From: Prosopocoilus inquinatus
Taxonomy: Eukaryota > Arthropoda > Insecta > Coleoptera > Lucanidae
DNA: 64,000 nt
Direction: 5' to 3'
NCBI GenBank assembly: GCA_036172665.1
Contig: CM069875.1
Span: 11,798,001 to 11,862,000 of the forward strand
In this document: positions 44,601 through 56,905 of the stretch, in pieces
Numbering within the stretch: position 1 is the stretch's first letter
How the letters are laid out: each line of letters opens with the position of its first letter
The notes under the pieces: generated by a model
Databases searched by the model: none
What the model was told of the DNA's origin: nothing
What the model saw: the letters and a program-made list of their open reading frames with translations, nothing else
Translations under genes and position numbers: made by a program

Positions 44601-45480
44601 TTATTATTTGTTTAGGATCATACATTTATAGAATACTTAGTTTAATCACCATAAAAATATTTACCCATTTTCAGATCGTCGGACAGTCCTTCCGAGTAAA
44701 TTTCATTTGGAATTTTTAGCTTTACCTTTCTGCGTATCACTTAATATTAATCTAACACATAAAAATCTATTATTTTTTATCCGAATACTCTGAACATCAA
44801 ATCACTTAAGTGCAACAACTTAAGTTCCAGATTTTCTACGTACAAATATGACCTATCTGGTGTCTGATTCCTCGTAGTTTAAATCTTATCCATTTTTTGG
44901 CTTCTACCCTTATTAGAACGCAGGTTGCTTGTTAATCTCATAGACTCCTTTCAGTATAAGAAGTACATGATGACTCATCGAAATCTGACCGGCGGGCTAC
45001 GAACAGCTGATGAGCAGTGGCATACAGATTTCCATGTGAAGTGTAAGGGCAGGAAAATAAATAAAAATATATTTTTGTATATTAAATGCAGCATATTTAA
45101 GCAATATAAATAACAATTATTATTGTGGACAATATAAATAACATGCCGAACGTTATTTATCAGACTACTGTATACTTGTTTTCGAGCGAAAATATGTTTC
45201 CAACATTATAATTCTTTGTGGCCATACGGATTTTTGTGCTGAAAATTTGATATCATGTTAATTTATAATTCGGGAGAAATTTTAAGTAAATATTTTACTT
45301 TAATGAATGAAGAGTTGAGAATTAAATGAGGTTACGCTTTACTGTTTTTAATAAAATTTCTCATAGTTTTTTCCAACAATTATTAATTTACAAAATATTA
45401 TAATTAATTACACCTAATATTCACACACAAGCATTGTTGTTTAATAGTGGTTCATAATGGAGAACTACAATTTCGATGTT
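44601..45480. other. Intronic stretch without recognised gene
   Basis: AT-rich, short frames only. Confidence 0.35.
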
Positions 45481-45767
45481 CCGGGTTAATAGTGTTCACC
45501 ATCTTCTTCATCGGAAAGCAAATAATCTTCGTCATTCGAATCACCTGTGTCGACCGTGCAGGTAAGATTGTCGGTGCCATTAACAACTTTTCGATAACTT
45601 TTGTCACTGATCTTAGTAGCCGCTAGAAGTCTTGGATTTCATTACAGGAATTGTTATACAATATTTAGCGTCGTCTTTCATAAATTCCAGCACATTCGCT
45701 GTGATTTCACGTGCATGGCTGTGTATTATTTATCCCTGTTCGCCGATCGTTTTCTTTTTCTCCATGA
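45480..45767 (-). pseudogene. Possible transposase N-terminal HTH fragment
   Basis: Minus strand from ATG 45767: REITANVLEFMKDDAK then IPVMKSKTSS and, one frameshift on, AATKISDKSYRKVVNGTD followed by an acidic tail (DSNDEDYLLSDEEDGEHY). The order recalls the helix-turn-helix start of DDE endonuclease transposases common in insects. One in-frame stop and one shift. Weak support. Confidence 0.3.
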
Positions 45768-45860
45768 TAATATATTGTTGCCATTAAATAAACAGTACCA
45801 GACTCACAACTGCAAATTTCAGAAAACAATATTTTCAGAATTCTGAGGAAATCATTGAAA

Positions 45861-47530
45861 ATAATTTCTCACCTGTAACAAGTAGGAATAAACAATTTGC
45901 TGTGAGGAGAACACTAATTTGAAAACAAAACAATTAAAATCACAACAACGGAACACAAGAAATGTGCAAGAAACCTAACCACTAACGCTAAAACTAGGGG
46001 TAACAACTGTCACTGCGTATGCCACGCTCCTGTACTCCGAACTCACCTAAATTTTAAAAGTAGACTTGTCGGACGAAAACTCGTCTCTGCGCATTATGTA
46101 CTTATGGTAAAAGGAGTCTACCTCTTAATTTCTCCGTATTAGATAATACACGTGCGACACGCATAAAACGTCCCACGCCTGCATCGAAGGATTAGAGTAC
46201 CATGTTTTTACCTTCGCGGAACACTCGCTTATCTAGTTTCACAAGCATTCAAGTGCATTATCAAATCCATTAAGCTTCCTTCGACCACCTTGTGAACTTC
46301 TTCGAATTATTCACGGTTAGAAAACATCTCAAATCACCCATGTTCCTGATTTTATTAATTTCCGTGAATCACTTTAGTTGTTCTTTATGTTCCCGTCTCT
46401 TTGTATAGTATATATTTTGTACCACACACAAAACATCATCATTTCTTGATCATTATTGATCATCGCATCATTTCGCAACGTTCGATCATAAGTAGATCGT
46501 ACACACACAAAGTTATGTAACGCAACATATAACGTTACATAACACAATTTTTATAACATATCAAGTCGCGTTCGGTTATTTTACTTTCCTTTAGTTTTAC
46601 CTTGCTTTGTATATATTACTGTCGTAGGAGATCTAGTGCAGTGTTAATTTGCTTTTTATTTATGCAATAAATAGTAATTTTAAGACTGCGTGATTTTCAT
46701 TAAAACTGTCATCAAATAATTAAAAGTAAACCTATACGGCCTTACAACCCGTGGGTGGTGAAACAGTGCCGACATCTCCATGCAAGAGAAGTTCGTCACC
46801 GACATTATTTACAATAAATATTTTATCAGTTAAGTGCATTACTATTACATTTTTCTTTCAAAATTTGTATTGAAAAGTTTCAGACTTAGTTAGCAGTTAT
46901 TATCAAATTATTTTTTGGTACCATCATTATGAGTTATTTCCAATAAAAGTACACGACACTAGTGTTAAGTAATGACAATACAGCATATGTACTGAAGGAC
47001 ATTTTGTTTATGATGTCTCTATTATAGAAGGGTTTATGAATTATTTTATATAACATAACAAGTAGTTCCTAAAATTATACATATGTATTAAATTATCCAA
47101 ATGGAACCATTTTAAAATGTAATTAAGTTTTTCAAGTAGGAAATTAACTTTGTGTATCCAAATGCTACGTCTTTCACTTTAAAAAACCTCGGAGAAGCCC
47201 TGTTAAGGGAAATAAGTTTCTGAAAGCTTGGCAATCAAAAAAGAATTACTTTTGAATAACCTCCATTTTCTACTTTCCTGCATTATTATTATTTTAAGCT
47301 CGCAGCCACGATCAAAAGATCTAGTCTAAAGTTCCTAAGTATAATTCTAGAGAAGTTTTGTACTTCTGGAGTTTTAATCGCAAAGCACATTTTTAAAATA
47401 CTTCTTTAGTTGAAACTAATTTAGTTTCGAATGAATACTCTAATAGATTTCTTCTAGAAGTTCAAAGTAGGATTTTTTTACACTGCGTAATAAATTACAG
47501 GCAAACTTAAATTATCTGTTAATATAAAAA
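45861..47530. other. Intronic stretch without recognised gene
   Basis: 46000-46560 is less AT-rich and not shared with any repeat seen here, possibly single-copy. The rest is AT-rich. Confidence 0.35.
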
Positions 47531-47534
47531 TATC

Positions 47535-47634
47535 CCTGGCAGATAAATTTATCTGCCAGGTAATAACCTCGGAAACTATTATCGATACATAGTTTTCCAA
47601 GCATAACACCTGGCTGATAAGTTTATCAGGAGGT
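47535..47634. repeat. Pair of short hairpins of one motif
   Basis: 47535-47560 is a perfect 26-bp palindrome (CCTGGCAGATAAA mirrored). About 50 bp on, CACCTGGCTGATAA...TTATCAGGAGGTG at 47607-47634 repeats the idea with changes. Same architecture as the modules at 25722-27099 but a different motif. Confidence 0.55.
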
Positions 47635-48349
47635 GAAGAAATTGTTCATTAAGGCTGTATGCTCGCTTACAGCTGAACTCGATTTCAAATGGGCGTATCA
47701 CTATTTTTCGCATATATTTAGAAGAAACATACGTTCAACATGTGTTCCTGCATTTTTACACACAAACGAAAAGAACAGAGAACAGAATTACCACCTAAAC
47801 ATTTTCCTTGTAATTTATGACTCTGCTGTCACTGATCTTTATTTTTGATTGGTTTACGTGTCAGTTTGACAAACCCACAAGAGAATATTCCGATAAGGCC
47901 TCATTCACATGGCTACCGCCCGCGGCCTCCTGCAAATTCTAAGGTTGAGCGCACATTCAGATGAGTAAATTTTTTTATGTAAAAGTGATGTAAATAAAAA
48001 CGGCGACCTGATCTAACACAGAAACTATGTAAAACTCGGAAAATAAAACTACGTCTGTCGGAAAGTGAAAGTTTATCAGAATTGAAACGACACAAAAAAA
48101 ACGCATAGCATGTTCCTCTGTAAATCAATAACGTCATTTTGTTGTTTCATTACCGTTATTATTGCCCCTATAAAATTGTTTTTTTTTTTTTTAATTTTAC
48201 GTGGGTTGCTGTTTTATCTAGACTACACTAGACTAGATCCTGCACTAAAATTAGGCACAATGAAGTATTGCGGTTTAAAGTGGACGTAAAGAAAAAATAT
48301 ACATTATACAGAATAATTGTGCTTATGATTATTGGAATAGGAATTAATA

Positions 48350-48778
48350 CTGCTCTAATGTACCGACGCTCATAGAGCAAGTTAATGCGTTAAAAAAGGA
48401 GGATAATTCATTGCCCTAAGCACGTAATCGGCGATCATTCTGATTGTGACGTTTATTTTTGCACCGGGTTCAAAGATAATGAAATTAATTCAGTTCCAGA
48501 CTTAGTAGAATGTGGATGACTTCATGATATTATTGCTTGCTGCAATCATTTGACGCATAATGCACAGTTTACTTTTAAATATGAACATTAATGCAGCGGA
48601 GACGTACATTTCAATTGTTTCAAAATTTGTTGGTGGAAGGAGTTAACTTCTCTTTGAAAAATAGCTACGAAGTGAAATGCCACGCTGCGAGCCTTTCTTA
48701 AAATTTCAGTGAGCAATATCACCACCGCATTTATAAGAGAATGATCGGGAAAAGTCCAGGCAAATATACCAAAGTATA
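48350..48778 (+). pseudogene. N-terminal part of a YqaJ-nuclease transposon-type gene
   Basis: Pieces in shifting frames: LIEQVNALKKEDNSLP, GDHSDCDVYFC, NEINSVPDLVECG, NHLTHNAQFTFKYEH and later GKSPGKYTKVY at the edge of E3. This order (GDHxxC...C, NxLT.NA, then SPGK) is found before the YqaJ-like nuclease domain in multi-copy insect proteins. In-frame stops are present. The C-terminal half resumes at 50539. Confidence 0.55.
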
Positions 48779-50538
48779 CAGTGTGCCCGGATACGTAGGG
48801 ACAGCATGGGTAACTTCTGTCTTTGAAGAGATAGAGAGATGATTAAAGTAGCAAAAAGATGCAGGTTCGAGAGCTCATTAAGAATCCATTTTCAAACTTA
48901 CTTGTCATGGCCAACTTGGTTAAAATTTTACTAAAACCAATATCTCCTCATTTCTTTTATTTGCCGTAACTTTTTTGTTATTTAAGATATTGAGATGCGG
49001 TTTGAACTAGTTTGCATGATAATTTAATTACTTTTATGGGCACTTAATAAAACTAATCTCATTTTTACAAATTTTCAATAATCTAACCTAACCTTAAAAT
49101 TTTAAATTGGTACTCCCTAATTTTCTTGACCTTTATAAGAGAAAATTTATTTCTGAATGCAATGATGTAGCACACGATATGGAGACTTCTTCAAAATTTT
49201 GAAAAACCGAACTTATTCTTTTTACGAACAGAAATCGCTAGTGCCATGATCACAGAAATTTTGCTTTTTGTTTAACAAGTTATTCTGCAGTGGCACTGAT
49301 CGATTGCAGCCAATGGTGAGCGAACCATTAAAATTTTAAACCAATATCACATCAGCTAGGGGTATGATGTGCCAAAAAGATAAGAATTTCATTGGTCTAA
49401 AATTTTAATCGCTTGTACACGATTGTCCACGAACGATCAGTGGCACTGCAGCTTCATCTGTGTAGCCTTTTCTGGATACTGAGCTTCGTATATTTCACGA
49501 GTAAGTTCTACGTTCTTGTAGCACTTGGTATACGTATAGTCGCAATCAAGTGAATCGAGACCTATTTAAAGTTCTGCAATCCTTAAGGAGTGCTTATATT
49601 ACATACATGTCTTCAATAAATTCAAAAACAAATCTTTACAAAACTGTCGACTTGTCGCATACAAATCCTGATGAATCTTTAGCACAAGTCTTCGACAAAT
49701 ACTAGCACAGGACATCGTTTACACTATGTGACCTGTTCGCTACATATCTAGTATTTAATAATAAGAAAAAGTATCGCTCGTGAAAGATGACAATCAATTT
49801 TTGTTTTTGGCCGCGGCAGCATAATATTACTATGCTCTTTTTGGATCACTCCATCGTCACAAACCATCAGATCGCTTAATAGTTTAAAACAGCTAACTAT
49901 TCTGCACGTGCGTAAAGTACCTTTGTATGGTCTGCGATCGTTGTGTTTTCCATTAATTTGGAATACAAATCTGTCTGGTAAAACATGTCGGATACATGTC
50001 AAATACATGAAAAATGTAATAGTAGTATGAGACAAATTTCAGATTCATTCCAGACTTGTCAAACAATATGTAGGACACATGTATAATACATATATGTATG
50101 TAATGTAAACGCCCGTTTATTACCAACGTTAACAAGGGCGCGGTTAGCTTGCAACAGTCTCGATAACAAAGTTTTGTGATCATGGCACTAGCGATTTCTA
50201 TTCATAAAAAGAATAAGTTCTGTTTCCCAAAATTTTGAAGAAGTTTCCATATCATGTGATACATCATTGCATTTAGAAAAAAAGTCTCTCTTAAAAGGGC
50301 CAACAAAATCACCAATTTAAAATTTTAAGGTTAGGTTAGATTATTGAAAATTTGTAAAAATGGGATTAGTTTTATTAAGTGCCCATAAAAGTACTTAAAT
50401 TATCGTGCAAACTAGTTCAAACCGCATCTCAATATAATCAAGTTGGCCATGACAAGTAATATTTGAAAATGGATTCTTAATAAGCTCTCGAACCTGCACC
50501 TTTTGCTAATTTAATCATCTTTCTATCCGGGTACACTG
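48779..50538. mobile_element. Long-inverted-repeat element E3, inserted in the YqaJ pseudogene
   Basis: CAGTGTGCCCGGATA (48779) and the reverse CAGTGTACCCGGATA (ending 50538), each next to TATA. Arms of about 380-470 bp mirror each other (e.g. CGAGAGCTCATTAAGAATCC at 48868 and its reverse at 50470). The interior is non-coding. YqaJ-type coding sequence stops on the left and resumes on the right, so both boundaries are visible. Confidence 0.82.
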
Positions 50539-51213
50539 TATACGTCAAAGTTGCGTAGGAGACGTTTTTACCGAAAATGCAGAGCACGACTATTTCTTGG
50601 GCAAGGTAGAAAAGAAAACAGGCAGCCGAAGCTGAGGGTGACTACGGACTAATAGAAGAGGTGATCCCTCTTAAAAACTTAGAAGAAAATAAATCATCTT
50701 TAATGAGCAGGACCCAGGTAGAGTTAGAATCGTTAGAGGGAAACACTGTTGGCCAAAACACCAAAGTGAAATGGCATAAAGAGCGAAGACTAACAGCAAC
50801 GAAATTTGGTATTGTCTGTAAAAGACGTCAAACAACTGATACCAAAAAATTGGCGTAAAAATTAATTTCCTCTAATTTTTCGAAAGTATAAGTTACAAAT
50901 TGTTGCCGTAACCATGAAGAAATTGCGAGAAAACAATTTTCACAGGAATTTGGACATAAAGTTGAACGGCGGATTATTTATATCTAAAGAAATGCCGTAT
51001 CTTGGAGCTAGTCCTGATGGACTAGTTGGTGAGGATGCTATAATTGAGATCAAGTGTCCCTATAAGTTAGCGAAGTTCAAAATAACTCCTCAGGAAGCAG
51101 CAAAGATGAAAGTTATGCCCTATTTTTTTCTTTTTGGATGGCAATGCTGTGAAACTGAAGAAAACACATATCTACTATTATCAGATTCAAGGGCAGTTGG
51201 CTTTAACGAATAG
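50539..51213 (+). pseudogene. YqaJ-like (lambda-exonuclease-type) nuclease domain, broken
   Basis: After E3: DYGLIEEVIPL, then a long frame to 50858 with TKVKWHKERRLTATKFGIVC (the conserved W..ER..+TA..FG motif), a stop, then 50914-51213 with HRNLDIKLNGGLFIS, YLGASPDGLVGEDAIIEIKC (the catalytic GASPDG and E-x-K signature) and FFLFGWQCC. This PD-(D/E)xK fold is a 5'-3' exonuclease in phages; insect copies are mobile-element-associated. Two stops and the E3 insertion break it, yet the catalytic motifs remain. Confidence 0.75.
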
Positions 51214-51511
51214 TTGTATTCGTTGTATGGACACCTTTGGGAATGATATGTGAACAAGTAATGTTATTTTCATAAACGTCTAGAAAGTTCTGAATTCATC
51301 ATAATACATTATTTTTTTCTGAAATCTTATAAGATTATTTTTGTAATAGTTTCAACTTTTAAGCACACGAAAGCTATAATTTTGACAATAAAATAAGTAA
51401 AACCGATTTGGTTTTGAAGACTAGTGTATAAAATAGAAATTATAGACGATTTTAGAAAAAATAACAAGCAATTTACATTTACAACACACCTGTAATACGT
51501 TTTCTTTTTCA

Positions 51512-51610
51512 GATTAAAAAAGATGACAATTTTTGGCATAAAATGAAGCCGAAGTTAAAATATTTTCATTTAGAACATATGCTGCCTATACTGGCTTTAA
51601 AAGAAAATTA
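51512..51610 (+). pseudogene. Probable last exon of the YqaJ-type gene
   Basis: A clear acceptor (ttttctttttcag) at 51499-51511 is followed by an open stretch reading IKKDDNFWHKMKPKLKYFHL...ENMLP-type end and TAA. DDxFWxKM...L is the usual C-terminal motif after YqaJ domains in these insect proteins. The donor for the short intron (about 51214-51511) is not certain. Confidence 0.5.
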
Positions 51611-51716
51611 AAGTAACGATCCTGATCGATCTGGACAGTTGAAACCTCTTTCTGATAATCTGGTGACAATTCTGAAATAGATCTGTATTTGAAATCTGCT
51701 CTGCGAGATTCCATAT

Positions 51717-52060
51717 TGTTACGTTTCTAGGGTTTTAATTTATTTATTTAAACGAATAAAACACTCGATAAAAACTTAACCGTAATTTAATAAAGCTTAA
51801 AAACTAATTTATTTGTAACAGTTTATTTTCACACTAAAATCTAACTTCGACGATCGCTGTTCGAACTCGACTGCCTGGTGAGTCAACCCGGGGCGATTTT
51901 ATATCATTCGCCGCCGTCTGGAACTCTCTATGCGGGAAGATTCCAGTCTGTTCGATGTGACCCCGGTGTAGGCCCCGGTGGCGTGATGGCCGATGACGCA
52001 CAACAGCGAACCGACCTCCTGACGCCCTCAGCGTGACGCAGCACTGAGCGGCTCGCCACA
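51717..52060. repeat. Solo LTR of the 4417-10225 gypsy family
   Basis: 344 bp, TGTTACGTTTC...GCTCGCCACA, flanked by ATAT on both sides (51713-51716, 52061-52064). Matches the 5' LTR at 9900-10225 along its length with differences. A lone LTR with intact duplication is the product of LTR-LTR recombination. Confidence 0.9.
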
Positions 52061-52152
52061 ATATTATATAATGCCATATAATATCTAACTGTACTATGTC
52101 CACTAAAAAAAAATTGAGACAATTGTTGTGCATACATATTTGAGTTATTTTA

Positions 52153-52282
52153 TTATAGCGTTTTCTGCTGGCTGCACCGGTATGCACTGAGTGTATCTCC
52201 ATCTCGTTTTATTACATAAAGCTGAAACGAGTTCGAAATACACTCAGTGCGCACTAGTGCAGCCAGTGGAAAACGCTATTAG
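52153..52282. repeat. Palindromic MITE of about 130 bp
   Basis: ATAGCGTTTTCTGCTGGCTGCAC mirrored, at shorter spacing, by GTGCAGCCAGTGGAAAACGCTAT, with an inner CTGAGTGTAT/ATACACTCAG pair. Nearly the whole element can fold into one hairpin. Confidence 0.65.
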
Positions 52283-54524
52283 TTTGAATGCAACTTTAAA
52301 CTTGTTTCTAGAGAAACTTAAAAAACACGGAAATAAACAAACGGACGAATACATGATAGCAACAATAATTAACTCCTCGTATTTACAACAGAACGTATTA
52401 CGTGTTCCAGATTCTTTTAGTGTGTAGTACAATATGATTCAAAATGGCCGCACTATTATCACCAGAACGTTAATATTAACAGGATCAAAAACAAGCTTTT
52501 AATTTTTTTTTTTTGAGATGCTTGACGAATGTTTAAAAATATCGTATAATGCAGATGCACTTACAAATTTGAAACCGTGGTTGTAGATTAGGTTACAGTT
52601 GATGAGATCTGAATCCTCGTATTCATCAAGTATTTATATTTTATTCAATTAGTTGTGTAGAAACAAAAATTATTTGACGCAGTTCCGTTTCACTATTTGG
52701 GTGAACTTGATATTCAAAATGTTACATCACCGACCCATTTTACTTATTGTTTATTCCTGTGTTATCACATAATATTAATTACATGCATTAACAGGCATTT
52801 TTAATGATGTCAAGGTAAATGTGTACACAAATAAATAACAAAATATTGAGCAAAATATTGAACATCCCCTTTTTAAAACTAATTAAGTGCATGACTACCA
52901 GATTTGCAGAAGTTTATTATGACAAAAATGTTTCTTTCAATGTACCGTAAAAAAATTTACCAAAAAGCACGACTCTGAAAAGAGAAATCTTTGTAGAATT
53001 ATTTTCTGGCAGCGCTCGGTAGCGTTCGTGTGTTTACGGTGCGTGTATTCTGTGTTTCACTCATACACGCACTGAAACGCATTCGCTCTCACTCATACTC
53101 TTCATCTGTCACTAAATCTGGAGAATGAATGTGCGAATTCGCCCCTCTTGCACTAGGCCCGAAGGCGGAGCTAGCGTGTATCACATACCACATTTGATTT
53201 CAGCGATTTCATTCCGAAAATTTCAAATTTGTTTCCCATTTCCTGACCTTATTTTTAAAAATAAAAAATAAAACTAAACGGTTTATTATTATTGAATACT
53301 GCGAAATTTCGGCTAAAGGCTTACATTTTCGAATTTTTTTAATTTTAATTTTTTTTTAAGGCCTTTTTGGCAATTCTCGAAAAACGAGCTTTTAGCCGCC
53401 TAACAGAATCTATTTAAAAATTTTTCGCGAAAAATTGGTACGATTTTAATGAAAAATAAGCCCAGGAAATGGGAAAAACGATTTTGGGGCCGAGCAAACA
53501 GCCTTAATCACTTATTCCCCCAGACGACAGATATTTCTTTAGTAGTCAGCAGACAGTTTTAACCATGCCTCCGTCCAGTTATACATACGTACTGCATATC
53601 TGTTGGAAACGTTAATATTTTGACAAATAATGCATGGGAATGTGATAATTATATCATTTCAATACTAGTTAAATTAATTAATTAAAAACTGAAAAAATAA
53701 ATTCTTTTTTCTCTAGAAGGCTACTAAGGTTTTTTAATTATTAGATATTAGTAAAACATTATTGGTCAATTATGGATGGTAATAAAGTCCTGCACCAACT
53801 GATATTTTATTTGATTAATGTTTATTTTTGCAAAAACCCGAAACAGGTATATTTTTAATTTTAAAAAGAGACATTTTAGTACAAAAAAACTTTTCTTGAT
53901 CAGCATTTATTTTTTCGTTGTGACACATCATTATTTTTTTAAATGCAATTCTAACTTTTTGATCCAATTTTTGATCAATCTTCTTGTCAGTTAAATGGTG
54001 ATATAAAAGTAAAAGTAATAATATTGCCGCAATCAGCGAATGATCTACTGTACTAAAAAAACATTAGTGACGTCATATCCACTACTTCACTAGCACCATC
54101 TATAAAATTTTCAAAATGTGGATAAGAAAAAACTAAAATCGACGTGTCTGAGTATATTTGTCGAAAATTCAGTTACGAGATATAATAAATTTATTTCGGA
54201 CTTTTCTAAAGCACTTTATAATTTTATGTACCTATAAGTCATTACAGAATATAATAGTAGCATCTACGACTTTTTTTTCTGTTTATTTATTCATACTCAT
54301 TCATAAACTATTTACAGTTTTTATTGCACCCTCAAAGAACATTTCTAAGAAAATAGAGTTATCTGACTCTAATGCTAAATTGCGATTTTTTTTCATGTTA
54401 CTATTACTTTTTTTTAATTTCTTGTAAATTTGATAATAAATAAATTAATAAAGCAATACCTTGCTTAATCCGTATTAAAAATGTAATTACATACAGTTTA
54501 AATAGACTGCATTTTAAATGAACC
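52283..54524. other. Intronic stretch without recognised gene
   Basis: 52980-53220 is richer in GC, with CACTCATAC-type short repeats, and resembles no feature elsewhere in the window; it could be single-copy DNA. The remainder is AT-rich. Confidence 0.35.
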
Positions 54525-54697
54525 AAAAATATCGGTAAAAATAGCCTGCGGTCTAGATTTATCGAAAAATTCGAAGAAAATAGTCCTACTAGTAGTTCCC
54601 TCTAATGTCTAATATCACCGATATTTTCGGTGAATTTAGATTGCAGGCGCAGGCTATTTTCACCGAATTTTTCGGTGAAAATAGCCTTCGCCTAAAA
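54525..54697. repeat. Palindromic modules of CACCGAAAATATCGGTG type
   Basis: AATATCGGTAAAAATAGCC, CACCGATATTTTCGGTG and a 35-bp hairpin at about 54650-54685 (GGCTATTTTCACCGA, loop TTTT, mirrored) lie within 170 bp, in mirrored order. It is non-coding and resembles the 25722-27099 and 47535-47634 arrangements in build, not in sequence. Confidence 0.55.
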
Positions 54698-55262
54698 TAA
54701 ATAAAAGAAACTGTTTAATGTTTGCCTTGTCATGTGAATTAATTAAAGTCTGTATTATAAGATTAAAAAGTTTTAATTCTTCACTTACTGCAGATTAAAA
54801 AAAATCTATTCAAATACAAATCTTTAAAAACAGAAAATAAATTCTAGTATCAGCCACAGGCGCCGACACATAAAGACGAAACTGATAAAAATCCTGATAA
54901 AAATCCTTCAAATTTTTGTTTTAAGTTTTTGATTCTAATTTTAGTGATTCACTAGCTTATCAGCACCCATCCATAATAATATTGAACCTTAAGGTTCAAT
55001 GTTCTAATAACAGTAGTTTGTGCATGTTTAATAACCAAATAGAAGTAGGACAAATCCGCATAAACTTTTAGTCTAATAAACAGTACACGCTTAAAAATTG
55101 CATGGTAATTTCAACTATAATTTGTTTTGTTGGATTGTGTATGCTACCGTAACTTACTTTTTAGTCAGAAAACTTGAGGTCTGTAGTTATAAATACTGTT
55201 TTAGAAATTCCGTTATGCTTGTGACAAATAAGACAAATTAGTTGTAGGTGGTTTAGTTGAAT
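54698..55262. other. Intronic stretch without recognised gene
   Basis: AT-rich; nothing recognised. Confidence 0.35.
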
Positions 55263-56506
55263 CCGGAACACTTGCGCCGCGCACATTTTCGCCACCGATA
55301 CATTTGCGCCCTTCTAAAAAAAGGTGCTCAATAACCGCACAGGTAAATATTTAAAGTTGAACATTTGCGCCTCCGTTCTGGGAAATTATTTAGGTCTTAC
55401 ATAGACGAAAATTTACTTGTAAGCTTCTTATTTCGTGAGGAAATTTATCTGAAACCTTATTTTTTGCAGATCAAAAATAATCATGTGTATAACTGTGTGG
55501 CACTTTGCTGTGATATCATTTACTGGTTGTTATTATTATGCTCCCAAGTTTTGTCCTCACTTTTTATCTACACACGAGCTTACTTTTTGAATTATTTATA
55601 TGTATTAGGTACCTATTTTAATCTTTATAATTTTAAACTCGAGACTACTCTTTCGGTTTAATTGTAATTGCTACCCTTTCTATGTATTCTTCCGTTGATT
55701 GCACTTTCTTAAATATTTAATGTTCCCTATATTTATATTATATTTTATATTTAGTTTTATTTTTACTTCTATTTTGGCGAAATAAACATTATTATTGTAT
55801 TATAACAGCTTAAAACAGCCAGCCACCAGAAATTTTATAAGCGTCTTTCCAGACCTTCTTTTTTTTGCCGCGAATATATTAGTATTTTAAACTCAATTAT
55901 TATATTATGAACGATTCATGCAAATATCGTTTTTCTACAATTGCTCAAAAAATGGGTGTTTACCCATTAATTTTACTGCGGAAAGCACGCGTTGTTTTAC
56001 AGTTAAAAAAAAAAATTGCGCACTTTGAAAAAAAGAATTTCTGACATTAAAAAAAATGCCAGAAATTCCTTACTATTTAATGATGGCATTGGCTATTATA
56101 CTTTTCTTAAAAAAAAACTTTTTATTATAACTCAAAAAATAATTATATGTAAAAAACGAACTATATCACTGAATTATTATCTAAAAATAGACGAGATAGC
56201 CTGACTGACGAAAATCACGAATGGCAATTTTTGCTTATAACTTAAAAACAAAAGAAGACGGTCAATTTTTGTTTATACTATTGACTTTATCTCTAAAAAA
56301 GAGATCATAACATGGCCACTAGTTTTATTCTATCTCTTATAGTTATAGAGATGCCAGTAAGAGTAAGCTTGAGAGTGTAAATTTGATAAAAACTACCATA
56401 ATTCCAATTGCACTACTTAGTATCCGTGCTAAATAATAAATCATGAACATGGGCTTTACATGTATTTAGAAAAACAATTATTTCCATATTTAATAGAAAA
56501 AAATGT

Positions 56507-56690
56507 TGCAAATCGTTTTTGATTACAATGCATCCCTCGAACAGTATCTGTACAGCTGTTTCAGCCCTATTGCTCGCCGGCAGAAGCGCAAATCAAGAGT
56601 TCCACTGCAAACCAAAATGATTTGTCCAAGGATATTCGCAATTGCGATATAATAGTAATGAATAGCAAGGTTGGTAAAACTGATATTGCA
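56507..56690. repeat. R1 copy, 5' part
   Basis: TTGCAAATCGTTTTTGATTA...CAGCTGTTTCAGCCCTATTG...ATTCGCAATTGCGATATAAT. It is interrupted downstream; a related R1 portion resumes at about 58030. Confidence 0.6.
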
Positions 56691-56905
56691 TCTAGCAGGT
56701 TGCCTCGTTCCCATTTAATATGCAGTTTAAAATTTCCTCCCCACAAAAATAACTCATGACGTCACACGAAACTTCTATCCGTCACAGTGAAGTAAATAGG
56801 GTTAGTTTTAATCTGTTTCCTAAATATTCATCTAATTCACTAAAAATGGAATCAATTCTATGGTCCTATTAATCAAATAACGCAAATATCTCGTTAATAT
56901 ATCCA

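Noticed and set aside
52980..53220. Small-RNA or tRNA-derived SINE
   Set aside because: Richer in GC but no A/B box pair, no tRNA fold and no tail found.
55365..55661. 98-codon hydrophobic frame as a membrane protein
   Set aside because: Starts inside the CATTTGCGCC element end and has the composition of translated T-rich DNA; no family resemblance.
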